This document shows positions 37,968 through 46,170 of a DNA stretch of 46,171 nt, piece after piece; the first letter of the stretch is position 1, and each line of letters begins with the position of its first letter. Position numbers and translations under genes: made by a program. This stretch comes from JAFGCL01 sp964492335. GTDB lineage: Bacteria; Chloroflexota; Dehalococcoidia; UBA2247; RBG-13-53-26. The DNA lies in assembly GCA_964492335.1 (NCBI GenBank), contig CAZBJX010000018.1, forward strand, positions 1-46,171, written 5' to 3'. Under the pieces are notes generated by a model. It saw only the letters and a program-made list of their open reading frames with translations. It was not told the DNA's origin and searched no databases.

Positions 37968-39198
37968 TTGAGGCGTCGATGCCCTTGGAGCCGATCCTTC
38001 TCTTGAGCGGGCCCTTCTGGTTGCAGACGCAGTAGACCGGGCCGCCGTTCATGACGGCGACGCAGCGGTTGCAGTGGTCGCAGTCGGAGGCCATGGCCTG
38101 GGCTTTCTGCCACTTGTTCACGATGTCGGGGTCCTTGATGAGGGCCCGACCGATCTCCACGAACTCGAAGCCGGCGTTCATGGCGGCCTCCAGGTCGTTC
38201 ACGGAGCAGATGCCGCCGACCAGGGCCACCGGTATCTTGACCGCCTTGCGGATCTGGAGCGCGTCATGCTTGAGGAAGAGGTCCGTGTAGGTGTACTCCT
38301 GGACGATGAAGTTGCCGAAGAGGAGCAGCCCGAACCGGCGCGTGAAGTCCTTGTCGGCGGCGGCGAACTCGAGGATGGGGCGGTTCCCGCGCATCATCAT
38401 GAACGGGGTCCTGGAGGTGAACCCGCAGCTGGGGACCAGGGCGCTGGCGCCCTCGGCCTCGAAGCGCCGGGCGATGACCACGGCATCATCGATTTCGATG
38501 CCGCCCTTGATGCCGTCGGTCACGTTCATCTTCACCAGGATGGGGAAGTCCGGACCCATGGCCTGCCTGACGGACCGCACCACTCCTGCCGGGAACCGCA
38601 TCCGGTTCTCCAGAGAGCCGCCGTAGATGTCGGTCCGCTTGTTGGTGTAGGGTGACAGGAACTGACTGAGCAGGTAGCCGTGCCCGGAGTGGATCTCGAC
38701 GGCGTCGAAGCCCGCCTCCCGGGCCAGGAGGGCGGCGTTGGCGAAGTCCTGCATGACCTGCTTGATGTCGTCCTCGGTCATCGGCCTCGGGAAGCTGATG
38801 CGAAACAGGTTGAACCTGCGCGAGGCGCCCACCGGCTGGAAGCCGGTGTCGTGCTTGCTGGCGAAGTATCCGCAGTGCCCCAACTGGACCGAGGCGGCGG
38901 CGCCTTCCTTGTGCACCGCGTCCGTAAGCCGCCGCAGGTCAGGCAGGATGTCGTTCCGCATCCACATCTCGTGCCCGTAGGCCCGGGCCGCCTCGGACAC
39001 CGACACGTAGGACACGGTGGTCATGGCGGTGCCGCCGGCGGCCACCTCCTGGTGGTGCTTGATCAGCAGGTCAGAGCAGTTGCCTTTCTCGCACATGCCC
39101 TCGAAGCAGCCGGCCCTGATGATGCGGTTGCGCAGTGTCAGGCCGGCGATCTTGCCCGGGGTGAAAGCCTTTCGCGTCTCCACGGGTGCCTGAGCCAT
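37942..39198 (-). CDS. NADH:flavin oxidoreductase, Old Yellow Enzyme-like with Fe-S cysteines
   Basis: The 418-aa TIM-barrel FMN enzyme has the family motif EIHSGHGYLLSQFLSPYTNKRTDIYGGSLENR (residues ~169-200), with the His/His pair type of substrate site upstream in VQLGHCGYFASKH. The C-terminal cysteines CDHCNRC and VYCVC resemble the [4Fe-4S] site of 2,4-dienoyl-CoA reductase-type enzymes. The NAD(P)/FAD half of those ~670-aa enzymes is missing, so an external electron donor is needed. It probably reduces an activated C=C bond. The ATG has AAAGGAAA upstream. The extreme C-terminus (THRASGLF) is coded by a tandem repeat and may be variable. Confidence 0.88.
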   Translation of the reverse strand: MAQAPVETRKAFTPGKIAGLTLRNRIIRAGCFEGMCEKGNCSDLLIKHHQEVAAGGTAMTTVSYVSVSEAARAYGHEMWMRNDILPDLRRLTDAVHKEGAAASVQLGHCGYFASKHDTGFQPVGASRRFNLFRISFPRPMTEDDIKQVMQDFANAALLAREAGFDAVEIHSGHGYLLSQFLSPYTNKRTDIYGGSLENRMRFPAGVVRSVRQAMGPDFPILVKMNVTDGIKGGIEIDDAVVIARRFEAEGASALVPSCGFTSRTPFMMMRGNRPILEFAAADKDFTRRFGLLLFGNFIVQEYTYTDLFLKHDALQIRKAVKIPVALVGGICSVNDLEAAMNAGFEFVEIGRALIKDPDIVNKWQKAQAMASDCDHCNRCVAVMNGGPVYCVCNQKGPLKRRIGSKGIDASTHRASGLF

Positions 39199-39394
39199 TG
39201 GCGTTTCCTTTCTGATCCCCCCCCCTGAAGCGGGACCACCGCAATATTGCCGCCCCCAAAGGTGGCAGCAGCTATTATATCCCAGCCTTCAAGGGCGGGC
39301 AAAGCGGGCCGTGCGTTCAGTGAGTGGCAATGAGGGCCGTGGGCGGTGCCCGGGAGGCTGGCATCCGGGCGCCGTGGGCTTTCTCCTCTTCGAG

Positions 39395-39403
39395 TGCTAT
39401 ACT
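39395..39403 (+). promoter_or_regulatory. Extended -10 promoter of bipA
   Basis: TGC TATACT, with the hexamer at 39398-39403, lies ~20 bp before the start codon. There is no good -35 box. The same TGCTATACT appears upstream of the glycogen phosphorylase gene. Confidence 0.55.
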
Positions 39404-39424
39404 TAACTACTCAGAGAAGGCAGA

Positions 39425-41278
39425 TTGGCCCAGGACCGCCGCACCGACATCCGCAACGTGGCCATAATCGCCCACGTGGACCATGGCAAGACCAGGCTGG
39501 TTGACGCTATGCTCAAGCAGAGCAAGGTCTTCCGGGACAACGAGCAGGTGGGCCAGTTCATCATGGACCGCAACCCCCTGGAGCGCGAGAGGGGGATTAC
39601 CATCCTGGCCAAGAACACCGCCCTCTACTACCGCGGCGTCAAGATCAACATCATAGACACCCCGGGGCATGCCGACTTCAGCGGGGAGGTGGAGAGGGTG
39701 TTGAACATGGCTGACGGCTGCCTGCTCCTGGTGGACTCCGTGGAAGGGCCCATGCCGCAGACCAGGTTCGTGCTGCGCCAGGCCCTGAACAGGGGGCTGC
39801 GGCCCATCGTGGTCATCAACAAGATAGACCGGGAGACGTCCCGCATCAAGGAGGTGGTGGAGCTTACCCAGGACCTGTTCCTGGAGCTGGCCACCAGCGC
39901 CGACCAGCTGGACTTCCCGGTGCTCTACGCGAGCGCCAGGGACGGCTATGCCGTGGAGGACCCGGGGGCGGAAGGCAGGGGCCTGGAGCCCCTCTTCGAG
40001 TGCATTCTGCGCAGCGTTCCTCCGCCGGCCATCGAAGACGGGCCGCTGCAGGTGCTGGTCTCCAACCTCGACTACGACAACTACAAGGGCAGGATAGCCA
40101 TAGGGCGCATCCGCCGGGGCAGCATGGCCCCCCGGGACGCCGTGGCCATCGTGGACGGGGAGGGCAACGTCTGGGACCAGGAGATCGATCAGGTCTTCAC
40201 CTACCTGGGGCTGGAGCGCGTGGAGGTGCGCCGGGCATCGGCGGGCGACATAGTGGCGGTCACCGGCCTGGAGCACGCCAGCATTGGCCAGACCGTGACC
40301 AGCCGGGACTGCCCGGAAGCCCTGCCGGCCATCACCGTGGGGGCCCCCACGGTGAAGATGACCTTCGGGGTCAACACCTCGCCCTTCGCCGGCCGGGAAG
40401 GGCAGCTCTGCACCTCGCGCCACCTGCGGGGCCGGCTCTTGAGGGAGCTGGAGACCAATATCAGCCTCAGGGTGGACGAGACGGACAGCCCCGATGTCTT
40501 CCTGGTGTCCGGCCGGGGGGAGCTGCACCTGGCCATTCTGGTGGAAACCATGCGCCGGGAGGGCCACGAGGTCCAGGTGTCGAAGCCGGAGGCGATCACC
40601 CGGGTGGTCGATGGCGTTGTGATGGAGCCGGTGGAGGCACTGGAGATAGAGACGGTTGGCGCCTACGTGGGTGTCCTGACCGAGATGCTGAGCAAGAGGC
40701 AGGCCCGGCTGGCGGACATGCGCAACGACGGCCAGGGCAATGTCCACCTGGCCTTCCGCATACCCACCAGGGGGCTCATCGGCTTCCGCGGTGCGTTTCT
40801 CACCGCCACCAGGGGCGAGGGGATCATGAACGCGCTCCTGTTGGGCTACGAGCCGTGGGTGGGTGAGATCGCCTCCGTTCGCAGCGGGGTGCTGGTGGCG
40901 GCGGCGGAGGGTGTGGCCGTCGTCTACGGCCTGAACAACGCGCAGGGGCGGGGGGTGACCTTCATCGACCCGGGCACCATGGTGTACGAGGGCATGATCG
41001 TAGGGCTGAACTCCCGGGGCAACGATCTCCCGGTCAACGTGTGCAAGGAGAAGAAGCAGACCAACATCCGCTCTTCCACTTCCGACATCGCCGTGAGACT
41101 GGCCCCGCCGGTGAAGATGAGCCTGGAGCAGGCCCTGGACTTCATTGCCGAGGATGAGCTGGTTGAGGTCACGCCGAAGAACATCCGGTTGCGCAAGAAG
41201 CTGCTCGGCCAGCAGCAGCGTCTGCGGGCCGGCCACGCGGCCAGGCGCGAAGCCCGGCCCGGCCCGGAGCAGGGATGA
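39425..41278 (+). CDS. bipA: GTP-binding translation factor BipA/TypA
   Basis: The 617-aa elongation-factor-like GTPase acts on the ribosome in assembly and stress adaptation. G1 is AHVDHGKTRLVD (the family usually has KTTLVD), with switch sequence LERERGITILAKN, G3 DTPGHADF and G4 NKIDRE. EF-G-like domains follow, plus the BipA-specific C-terminal domain (RGLIGFRGAFLTATRGEGIMN; GTMVYEGMIVGLNSRGNDLPVNVCKEKKQTNIRSS). The start is TTG with AGAAGG upstream. The last ~10 codons (EARPGPEQG) coincide with a partial copy of the following repeat array, so the tail is a repeat-derived extension. Confidence 0.96.
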   Translation: MAQDRRTDIRNVAIIAHVDHGKTRLVDAMLKQSKVFRDNEQVGQFIMDRNPLERERGITILAKNTALYYRGVKINIIDTPGHADFSGEVERVLNMADGCLLLVDSVEGPMPQTRFVLRQALNRGLRPIVVINKIDRETSRIKEVVELTQDLFLELATSADQLDFPVLYASARDGYAVEDPGAEGRGLEPLFECILRSVPPPAIEDGPLQVLVSNLDYDNYKGRIAIGRIRRGSMAPRDAVAIVDGEGNVWDQEIDQVFTYLGLERVEVRRASAGDIVAVTGLEHASIGQTVTSRDCPEALPAITVGAPTVKMTFGVNTSPFAGREGQLCTSRHLRGRLLRELETNISLRVDETDSPDVFLVSGRGELHLAILVETMRREGHEVQVSKPEAITRVVDGVVMEPVEALEIETVGAYVGVLTEMLSKRQARLADMRNDGQGNVHLAFRIPTRGLIGFRGAFLTATRGEGIMNALLLGYEPWVGEIASVRSGVLVAAAEGVAVVYGLNNAQGRGVTFIDPGTMVYEGMIVGLNSRGNDLPVNVCKEKKQTNIRSSTSDIAVRLAPPVKMSLEQALDFIAEDELVEVTPKNIRLRKKLLGQQQRLRAGHAARREARPGPEQG

Positions 41279-41563
41279 GCGCCCGGCGCTCTCCAGCAGG
41301 GGCCGCCCGCGAAGCCCGGCCCGGAGCAGGGTGCTCCCCGGCGCGTGACCCGCNNNNNNNNNNNNNNNNNNNNNNNNNNNNNNNNNNNNNNNNNNNNNNN
41401 NNNNNNNNNNNNNNNNNNNNNNNNNNNNNNNNNNNNNNNNNNNNNNNNNNNNNGGGGCCGCCCGCGAAGCCCGGCCCGGAGCAGGGTGCTCCCCGGCGCG
41501 TGACCCGCGGGGCCGCCCGCGAAGCCCGGCCCGGAGCAGGGTGCTCCCCGGCGCGTGACCCGC
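41245..41563. repeat. 55-bp GC-rich tandem repeat array spanning an assembly gap
   Basis: Complete 55-bp copies stand at 41299-41353, 41454-41508 and 41509-41563, identical as far as I can read them. A partial diverged copy at 41245-41274 lies in the 3' end of bipA. Each unit holds a hairpin, GGAGCA-GGG-TGCTCC, flanked by CC/GG. The 100 N (41354-41453) are probably a gap of unknown size caused by the repeat itself. The array lies between two convergent genes. Confidence 0.88.
41354..41453. other. Assembly gap (100 N)
   Basis: Exactly 100 ambiguous bases sit inside the tandem repeat, starting and ending in phase with unit boundaries. The true length, and so the copy number, is unknown. Confidence 0.98.
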
Positions 41564-41587
41564 GGGGCGCGGGAGGCCTGCCGCGGA

Positions 41588-43747
41588 CTACGGGCCCTGC
41601 AGCCCGGTGCCGCACTCGGCGGTCTCCCGGGGCAGGTAGAACTGGCCGGTGTAGTCCTTCATCATCCTCCGGGCGCAGTAGGCCGGCACCACGGAGCGGA
41701 TCGCCTCTTTGACCACCCGTATCCACTGGTGGGGGACCCCGTTGAGGTCCCGGTCGTAGAAGAGGGGCACGATCTCCTGCTCCAGTAGCCGGTACAGGGA
41801 GTCCGCATCCTCGTCGTCCTCGTCGTCCGGCCCGCAGGGCAGGGCCCCGTGCCCGATGCTCCAGCCGTTATGGCCGTTATAGCCCTCGTGCCACCACCCG
41901 TCGGCGACGCTCAGGTGGGGGACCCCGTTGAGCGACGCTTTCATGCCGCTGGTGCCGCAGGCTTCCTGCAGGCGGCGCGGGTTGTTCAGCCACACGTCCA
42001 CCCCGGCCACCAGGTAGTGCGCCATGTGCATGTCGTGATCGCTGACGAAGGCGATCTTGCCCTGGAAATCGCGGTCGGCGGCCGAGTTGCAGACCCCGCG
42101 CAGCGACCACTTCGACGGGGAGTCAGCCGGGTGCGACTTGCCGGCGAACACGATCTGGACCGGGTGCCAGGGGTCGCCCACGATGCGCTTCAGGCGGTCC
42201 ATGTCATGGAAGATCAGGGCCGGCCTCTTGTACCCGGCGAAGCGGCGGACGAAGCCGATGGTCAGTATCTCGGGATGGAGGAGGGCGCCCAGGGCCACCA
42301 CCTGCTGGGCCTCCATGGCCCGGCTGGACCACCCCCTTTGCGCCAGCTCCAGTATGAAGTTCACCAGCTTCATCTTGAGCCTGGAGCGCGCCTTCCAGAG
42401 CTCCTCGTCCGGGATGTGGGCTACGCCGTCCCAGAGAGCGGGGTCATCATGCCGGTCTATCCAGTCAGGGGCCAGGTATCTGCGGAACAGCCGGTCCATG
42501 TCCGGGTCCACCCATGTGGGCACGTGAATGCCGTTGGTGACGTGGGCTATGGGCACGTCCTCTTCGCTGGCCGCCTGCGGCCAGTATCCCTGCCACATCC
42601 TGCGGGCTACCACGCCGTGCAGCCGGCTCACCCCGTTGCAGCGGCCGCTGGTGGCCAGGGCCAGGGCGGTCATGTTGAAGCCCGAGTCCTGGTAGTGGGA
42701 CTGCCCCAGGGCGAGAACGGCGTCGCGGCCGATGCCCAGGTCCGCGTAGTAGTCCGAGAGGTGCCGGTCTATGGACTCGGTGGAGAAGACGTCATGGCCG
42801 GCCGGGACCGGCGTGTGGGTAGTGAAGATGGTCGTCGATCGCACCTGCTCCAGCGCCCGGTCGAAGGGCGTGCCGGCAGCCACCAGCTCCTTGAGGCGCT
42901 CCAGCATCATGAAGGCGGTGTGGCCTTCGTTGGCGTGCCACAGCGCCGGGCGCAATCCCAGCGCCCTGAGGATGCGGACCCCGCCGGTGCCCAGGACGAT
43001 CTCCTGCAGGATGCGCATCTCCTGGTCGGCGATGTAGAGCCGGGCCGACAGGTCGCGGTCGTAGGGTGAGTTGTCCTCCACGTTGGTGTCGATGAGGTAC
43101 AGGGTGGTGGCTCCCACGCGGACCTGCCAGGCGGTCAGGAACAGCTCCCGGTCCCTCACCCTGATGCTGGCCAGCGTCCGCTTGCCTTCAGGGGAGAATA
43201 CGGGCAGCAGGGGCGCCTGGTCGAAGTCCAGCCGCGAGTACACCTCTTCCTGCCACCCGTCGATGGAGATGCGCTGCCGGAAGTACCCCTGGGGATACAT
43301 GAGCCCCACCCCGACCATGGGCAGCCCCAGGTCGCTGGCCTCTTTGCAGATGTCGCCGGCCAGGATGCCCAGTCCTCCGGCATAGAGGGGCAGAGAGCTG
43401 TGAATGGCGAACTCGGCGGAGAAGTAGGCTACGGGGCCGCTGAGCGCGCTGCGGTGGCGCCCGGCGAACCAGGAGCTGTGGCCGGCCATGTCCGCGTCGA
43501 AGCGGTCCATCACCGCGTCGTACAGGGCCAGGAAGGCCGGGTCGGCGCTGGCGGCCTTCAACCTGTTGGGGTTCGCTTCACGCAGGACCCGGACCGGGTT
43601 GTGCCCGCTGATCTTCCACAGGCCGTAGTCCAGCATGCGGAAGAGGTCCCTCCCCTCGGGATGCCAGCTCCACCACAGGTTGTGGGAGAGCTCCTCCAGC
43701 CTTTCGATACGCTTGGGCACTCTGGCGACGAGCATGTCAATAGCCAT
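41588..43747 (-). CDS. glgP: Alpha-glucan (glycogen/maltodextrin) phosphorylase
   Basis: The 719-aa GT35 enzyme cleaves alpha-1,4-glucans with phosphate to give glucose 1-phosphate. The PLP-binding segment EACGTSGMKASLNGVPHLSV contains the Schiff-base Lys. N-terminal features (LSHNLWWSWHPEGRDLF; AYFSAEFAIHSSLPLYAGGLGILAGD) and the NEGHTAF and FAGYKRPALIF segments place it in the short (TIGR02094-type) phosphorylase group, which lacks the regulatory regions of the muscle enzyme. The ATG follows GGGAGTAAG. A long leader separates it from its promoter. It faces bipA across the repeat array. Confidence 0.95.
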   Translation of the reverse strand: MAIDMLVARVPKRIERLEELSHNLWWSWHPEGRDLFRMLDYGLWKISGHNPVRVLREANPNRLKAASADPAFLALYDAVMDRFDADMAGHSSWFAGRHRSALSGPVAYFSAEFAIHSSLPLYAGGLGILAGDICKEASDLGLPMVGVGLMYPQGYFRQRISIDGWQEEVYSRLDFDQAPLLPVFSPEGKRTLASIRVRDRELFLTAWQVRVGATTLYLIDTNVEDNSPYDRDLSARLYIADQEMRILQEIVLGTGGVRILRALGLRPALWHANEGHTAFMMLERLKELVAAGTPFDRALEQVRSTTIFTTHTPVPAGHDVFSTESIDRHLSDYYADLGIGRDAVLALGQSHYQDSGFNMTALALATSGRCNGVSRLHGVVARRMWQGYWPQAASEEDVPIAHVTNGIHVPTWVDPDMDRLFRRYLAPDWIDRHDDPALWDGVAHIPDEELWKARSRLKMKLVNFILELAQRGWSSRAMEAQQVVALGALLHPEILTIGFVRRFAGYKRPALIFHDMDRLKRIVGDPWHPVQIVFAGKSHPADSPSKWSLRGVCNSAADRDFQGKIAFVSDHDMHMAHYLVAGVDVWLNNPRRLQEACGTSGMKASLNGVPHLSVADGWWHEGYNGHNGWSIGHGALPCGPDDEDDEDADSLYRLLEQEIVPLFYDRDLNGVPHQWIRVVKEAIRSVVPAYCARRMMKDYTGQFYLPRETAECGTGLQGP

Positions 43748-43984
43748 GGGTCTTACTCCCTCGAAGCTGATGTAGCAGGGTGGCGGAAGCCGGCGCGGGC
43801 GGTCTGGCGTCTAAGGTGCGCCGGTCCCTGGAAGACGGTAGCGTGGAGCCGGGGCCACTGCCCTCAACGCAGGCAGCCCCCGAACAGGCCGTGCGTCTCG
43901 AAGACGCCCGGCTGATTGGTCCCAGCCCCCTCCACTCAACCTCCTCATTCGGCCGGCTGACGGAGTCCTTCTCCACAGTGAAAC
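43748..43984 (-). promoter_or_regulatory. Long leader of the phosphorylase gene
   Basis: About 235 nt lie between the -10 box and the ATG. Small hairpins are visible, including GCGTCT-TCG-AGACGC and CTGCC/GGCAG. An 85-codon ORF covers the leader and overlaps the gene start, but it has no ribosome site and biased composition. I recognise no known riboswitch. Confidence 0.4.
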
Positions 43985-43993
43985 AGTATAGCA
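43985..43993 (-). promoter_or_regulatory. Extended -10 promoter of the phosphorylase gene
   Basis: TGC TATACT is read on the minus strand, with the hexamer at 43990-43985. A possible TTGCAT -35 lies 19 bp upstream. Confidence 0.5.
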
Positions 43994-44122
43994 TGGTCCC
44001 TCACGGCGAATGCAACCGAGAATATGAGAGAGGCCCTCGTGGCATTGCCGATCAGGGCCCAGCCTACACCAATGGGGTCACAACCGGGTACCGCGGGGTG
44101 TGCCGGGGCTCTCAGGTTCCTC
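43994..44122. other. Intergenic, nothing recognised
   Basis: This stretch lies between the pilin-like gene's stop and the phosphorylase promoter. There is no supported ORF or clean terminator. Confidence 0.4.
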
Positions 44123-44557
44123 TCAACCGCGCGGGGGCTGCTCCCAGTGGTCGCCCACCCAGGTGATGTCCCCCCAGTCGTGGGACGCCACCCCGCAGAT
44201 ATGGCCGCTGCCGGAGACCACGTAGGTGGCCTTGAAGCGGCCTCGCCGAAGGTAGTCCGCAGCGTCGTACACGGTGCCGCTGGCCGCGGTGACTGTCATG
44301 ACGCCTTCGGCGCCGTCCCAGTTCACGGTGGTGCCGTTGTCGGTCCTGGTGACCCGAGCGTCGGAAAAGCAGGCCACGATCGCGGCGCGGGCCTGGCTTG
44401 CCTCAGTGTTGGCGGCGTCGGTCCTGCCCCGGTCTGCGAAACGGGTGATGGCCAGCACTACGACGGAGGCCAGGACTCCCAGGATAAGCACGACCACCAG
44501 CAGCTCCACCAGGGTGAAGCCGCGGCCGGAACGGGCCAGTCTACCGGTAGTGGTCAT
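44123..44557 (-). CDS. Type IV pilin-like / type II secretion pseudopilin
   Basis: The 144-aa protein has a class III leader: short basic MTTTGRLARSGRG, the prepilin peptidase site between Gly and Phe, then FTLVELLVVVLILGVLASVVVLAI with Glu at position 5 of the mature protein. A globular C-terminal domain follows (DRGRTDAANTEASQARAAI, then YVVSGSGHICGVASHDWGD). It resembles GspG/PilA-type subunits used in pili, secretion or DNA uptake. ATG at 44557 was chosen because it gives the normal short leader and has ACAGGA upstream. It is an orphan: no pilus machinery genes are nearby. Confidence 0.85.
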   Translation of the reverse strand: MTTTGRLARSGRGFTLVELLVVVLILGVLASVVVLAITRFADRGRTDAANTEASQARAAIVACFSDARVTRTDNGTTVNWDGAEGVMTVTAASGTVYDAADYLRRGRFKATYVVSGSGHICGVASHDWGDITWVGDHWEQPPRG

Positions 44558-44687
44558 ACGGTCCTGTTTGGGGATGCAGAGGCCCAATTGTGCTCTACGA
44601 TACCACCAGGCCATCACACCCGCCTCACCGCCGGCGCCGGCGGTGTCACCAGGGATTCTCATCCGGCCGGCGCCGAAGAGGGAACAT

Positions 44688-44719
44688 GGCCCACCCCGGT
44701 CTTCCGGCCGGGGTGGGCC
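44688..44719 (-). terminator. Terminator after mscL
   Basis: A 12-bp GC-rich stem (44688-44699 with 44708-44719) and an 8-nt loop lie just past the mscL stop. On the minus strand it is followed by ATGTT. Confidence 0.6.
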
Positions 44720-44752
44720 TGTACTGCGAGCTGCCTGTATTGGAGAGCGTCC

Positions 44753-45214
44753 CTACGCGGGCTTGAGCTCAGAGGTGCAGTGCGGGCAGCGGGTGGCCTT
44801 GACGGGGATGGCGGAGAGGCAGAAGGGGCAGTCCCTGGTGGTGGCGGCTTCTTCCCTGGGCTTCTCGACGGCCCGGCGCATCCTGTTGATGAAGCGGATG
44901 AGCATGAAGATGACGAAGGCCACGATGAGGAAGGTGATGGCGAAGTTGATGAAGGCGCCGTAGTTGATGGTGACGCCGCCGGCGGCCACCACATCTGCCG
45001 GCGTGTTGAAGGGACCGACGGCACCTGCGGGGGGCTCCTTGATGGTCCAGAAGAGGTTGTTGAAATCCTTCCCCCAGATGAGGCCTATGGGCGGCATGAT
45101 GATGTCCTTGACCAGGGAGTTGACGATGGCGCTGAAGGCGGCGCCGATGATGATGCCCACCGCCATGTCAATCATGTTGCCGCGCATGATGAACTCCTTG
45201 AACTCCTTGAGCAC
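44753..45214 (-). CDS. mscL: Large-conductance mechanosensitive channel MscL with C-terminal zinc ribbon
   Basis: The 153-aa protein has the MscL N-terminal helix and TM1 (FKEFIMRGNMIDMAVGIIIGAAFSAIVNSLVKDIIMPPIG), a periplasmic loop and TM2 (INYGAFINFAITFLIVAFVIFMLI). In place of the usual charged C-terminal helix it ends in a zinc ribbon, Cys129-x2-Cys132 and Cys143-x2-Cys146. The channel opens under membrane tension to release solutes on osmotic downshock; the ribbon would form a pentameric cytoplasmic cap. GTG at 45214 was chosen because AAAGGAGGG lies upstream and MscL normally begins KEFKEF; longer in-frame forms are not supported. Confidence 0.92.
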   Translation of the reverse strand: MLKEFKEFIMRGNMIDMAVGIIIGAAFSAIVNSLVKDIIMPPIGLIWGKDFNNLFWTIKEPPAGAVGPFNTPADVVAAGGVTINYGAFINFAITFLIVAFVIFMLIRFINRMRRAVEKPREEAATTRDCPFCLSAIPVKATRCPHCTSELKPA

Positions 45215-45366
45215 TGCCTGTTTCCCTCCTTTCGCTGTCTTCTCGAGGTCCCGTGGCGCGCACCGGGACCGGGGATGCTGACCTATCCCGCAACTGCAGC
45301 CTACACAGTATACAGCAGGCGGCGGCCGCCAGCACACGCCGGGGGCCGGCCGCCCGGCGGGTGGGG

Positions 45367-45375
45367 TGATACAAT
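45367..45375 (+). promoter_or_regulatory. Extended -10 promoter of recO
   Basis: TGA TACAAT, with the hexamer at 45370-45375, lies only 6 bp before the ATG at 45382. Transcription would start at or next to the start codon, which implies a leaderless or near-leaderless mRNA. Confidence 0.5.
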
Positions 45376-45381
45376 GGGGCC

Positions 45382-46170
45382 ATGTCGCGGCTGTACAAGA
45401 CGGAAGGGGTGGTCCTCAAGCGTCTCTACCTGGGGGAGGCGGATGCCATCCTCACTTTGTGCACGCCGGAGGGGGGCAAGGTGAGGGCCGTCGCCCGGGG
45501 CGTGAGGCGCCCCCGCAGTCGCCTGGCGGGGCACCTGGAGCCGCTGACGCGCCTGACGCTGATGCTGGCCGAAGGCCGCAGCCTCGATGTCGTGTCAGGG
45601 TGCCAGACGCTGGACTCCTTCCCGGCCATGCGCTGCGACCTGTGGCTGCTCTCCTGCGGCCTGTACGCAGCCGAGCTGGCGGACCGGCTGAGCGCCGAGG
45701 GGGCGGAGAACCGTCGGCTCTACCACCTGCTGGTGAATGCCCTGGGCCTGCTCGACAGCGGGGTCGACCCCGCCCTTGTGCTGCGGCACTTCGAGTTCCA
45801 CTCCCTGTCCTGCTGTGGGTACCTGCCCGAGGTGTGGGTGTGCGCCAGGTGTCACCGCCGGCTGGAGGCGGTCACCAATTACTTCAGCCCGGCAGCCGCG
45901 GGGCTGCTCTGCCCGGACTGCCGGGGCAGGGAGGGCCTGGACCGGCCGGCGTCGGTGGACGCCGTGAAGGTGCTGCGCTACCTGGCCCGCCACGAAGGCT
46001 CCGGCATGGCCCGGCTGAAGCTCAAGGCCCCCCTGGCCAGGGAGATCGAGGACCTCTTGCAGGGCTACGTCACCCACGTGCTGGATCGGGAGGTGGCCTC
46101 CGCCAGGTGGCTGCGTGAGCTGGGGGCTGGGTACCGGGCCGGGCAGACAAACGGCGGGCGTCCCGGCTAG
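45382..46170 (+). CDS. recO: DNA repair protein RecO
   Basis: The 262-aa protein has an N-terminal OB fold (YKTEGVVLKRLYLGEADAILTLCTPEGGKVRAVARGVRRPRSRLAGHLEPLTRL). A helical middle domain follows, then a zinc-finger region with two CxxC pairs (CARC ... CPDC, near residues 153-182). RecO loads RecA with RecR at gaps and anneals single strands in the RecFOR pathway. The start is ATG. No ribosome site is visible between the -10 box and the ATG. The stop lies one base before the window end, so downstream partners cannot be seen. Confidence 0.93.
   Translation: MSRLYKTEGVVLKRLYLGEADAILTLCTPEGGKVRAVARGVRRPRSRLAGHLEPLTRLTLMLAEGRSLDVVSGCQTLDSFPAMRCDLWLLSCGLYAAELADRLSAEGAENRRLYHLLVNALGLLDSGVDPALVLRHFEFHSLSCCGYLPEVWVCARCHRRLEAVTNYFSPAAAGLLCPDCRGREGLDRPASVDAVKVLRYLARHEGSGMARLKLKAPLAREIEDLLQGYVTHVLDREVASARWLRELGAGYRAGQTNGGRPG

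Noticed and set aside
41245..41563. CRISPR array
   Set aside because: Units are contiguous 55-bp tandem copies with no unique spacers, and no cas genes are nearby.
41275..41726. Open frames running through the N gap
   Set aside because: The repeat sequence lacks stops in some frames, and the gap is of unknown length. No coding evidence.
43737..43994. 85-codon frame over the phosphorylase leader
   Set aside because: It begins inside the -10 box, lacks a ribosome site and overlaps the glgP start out of frame.
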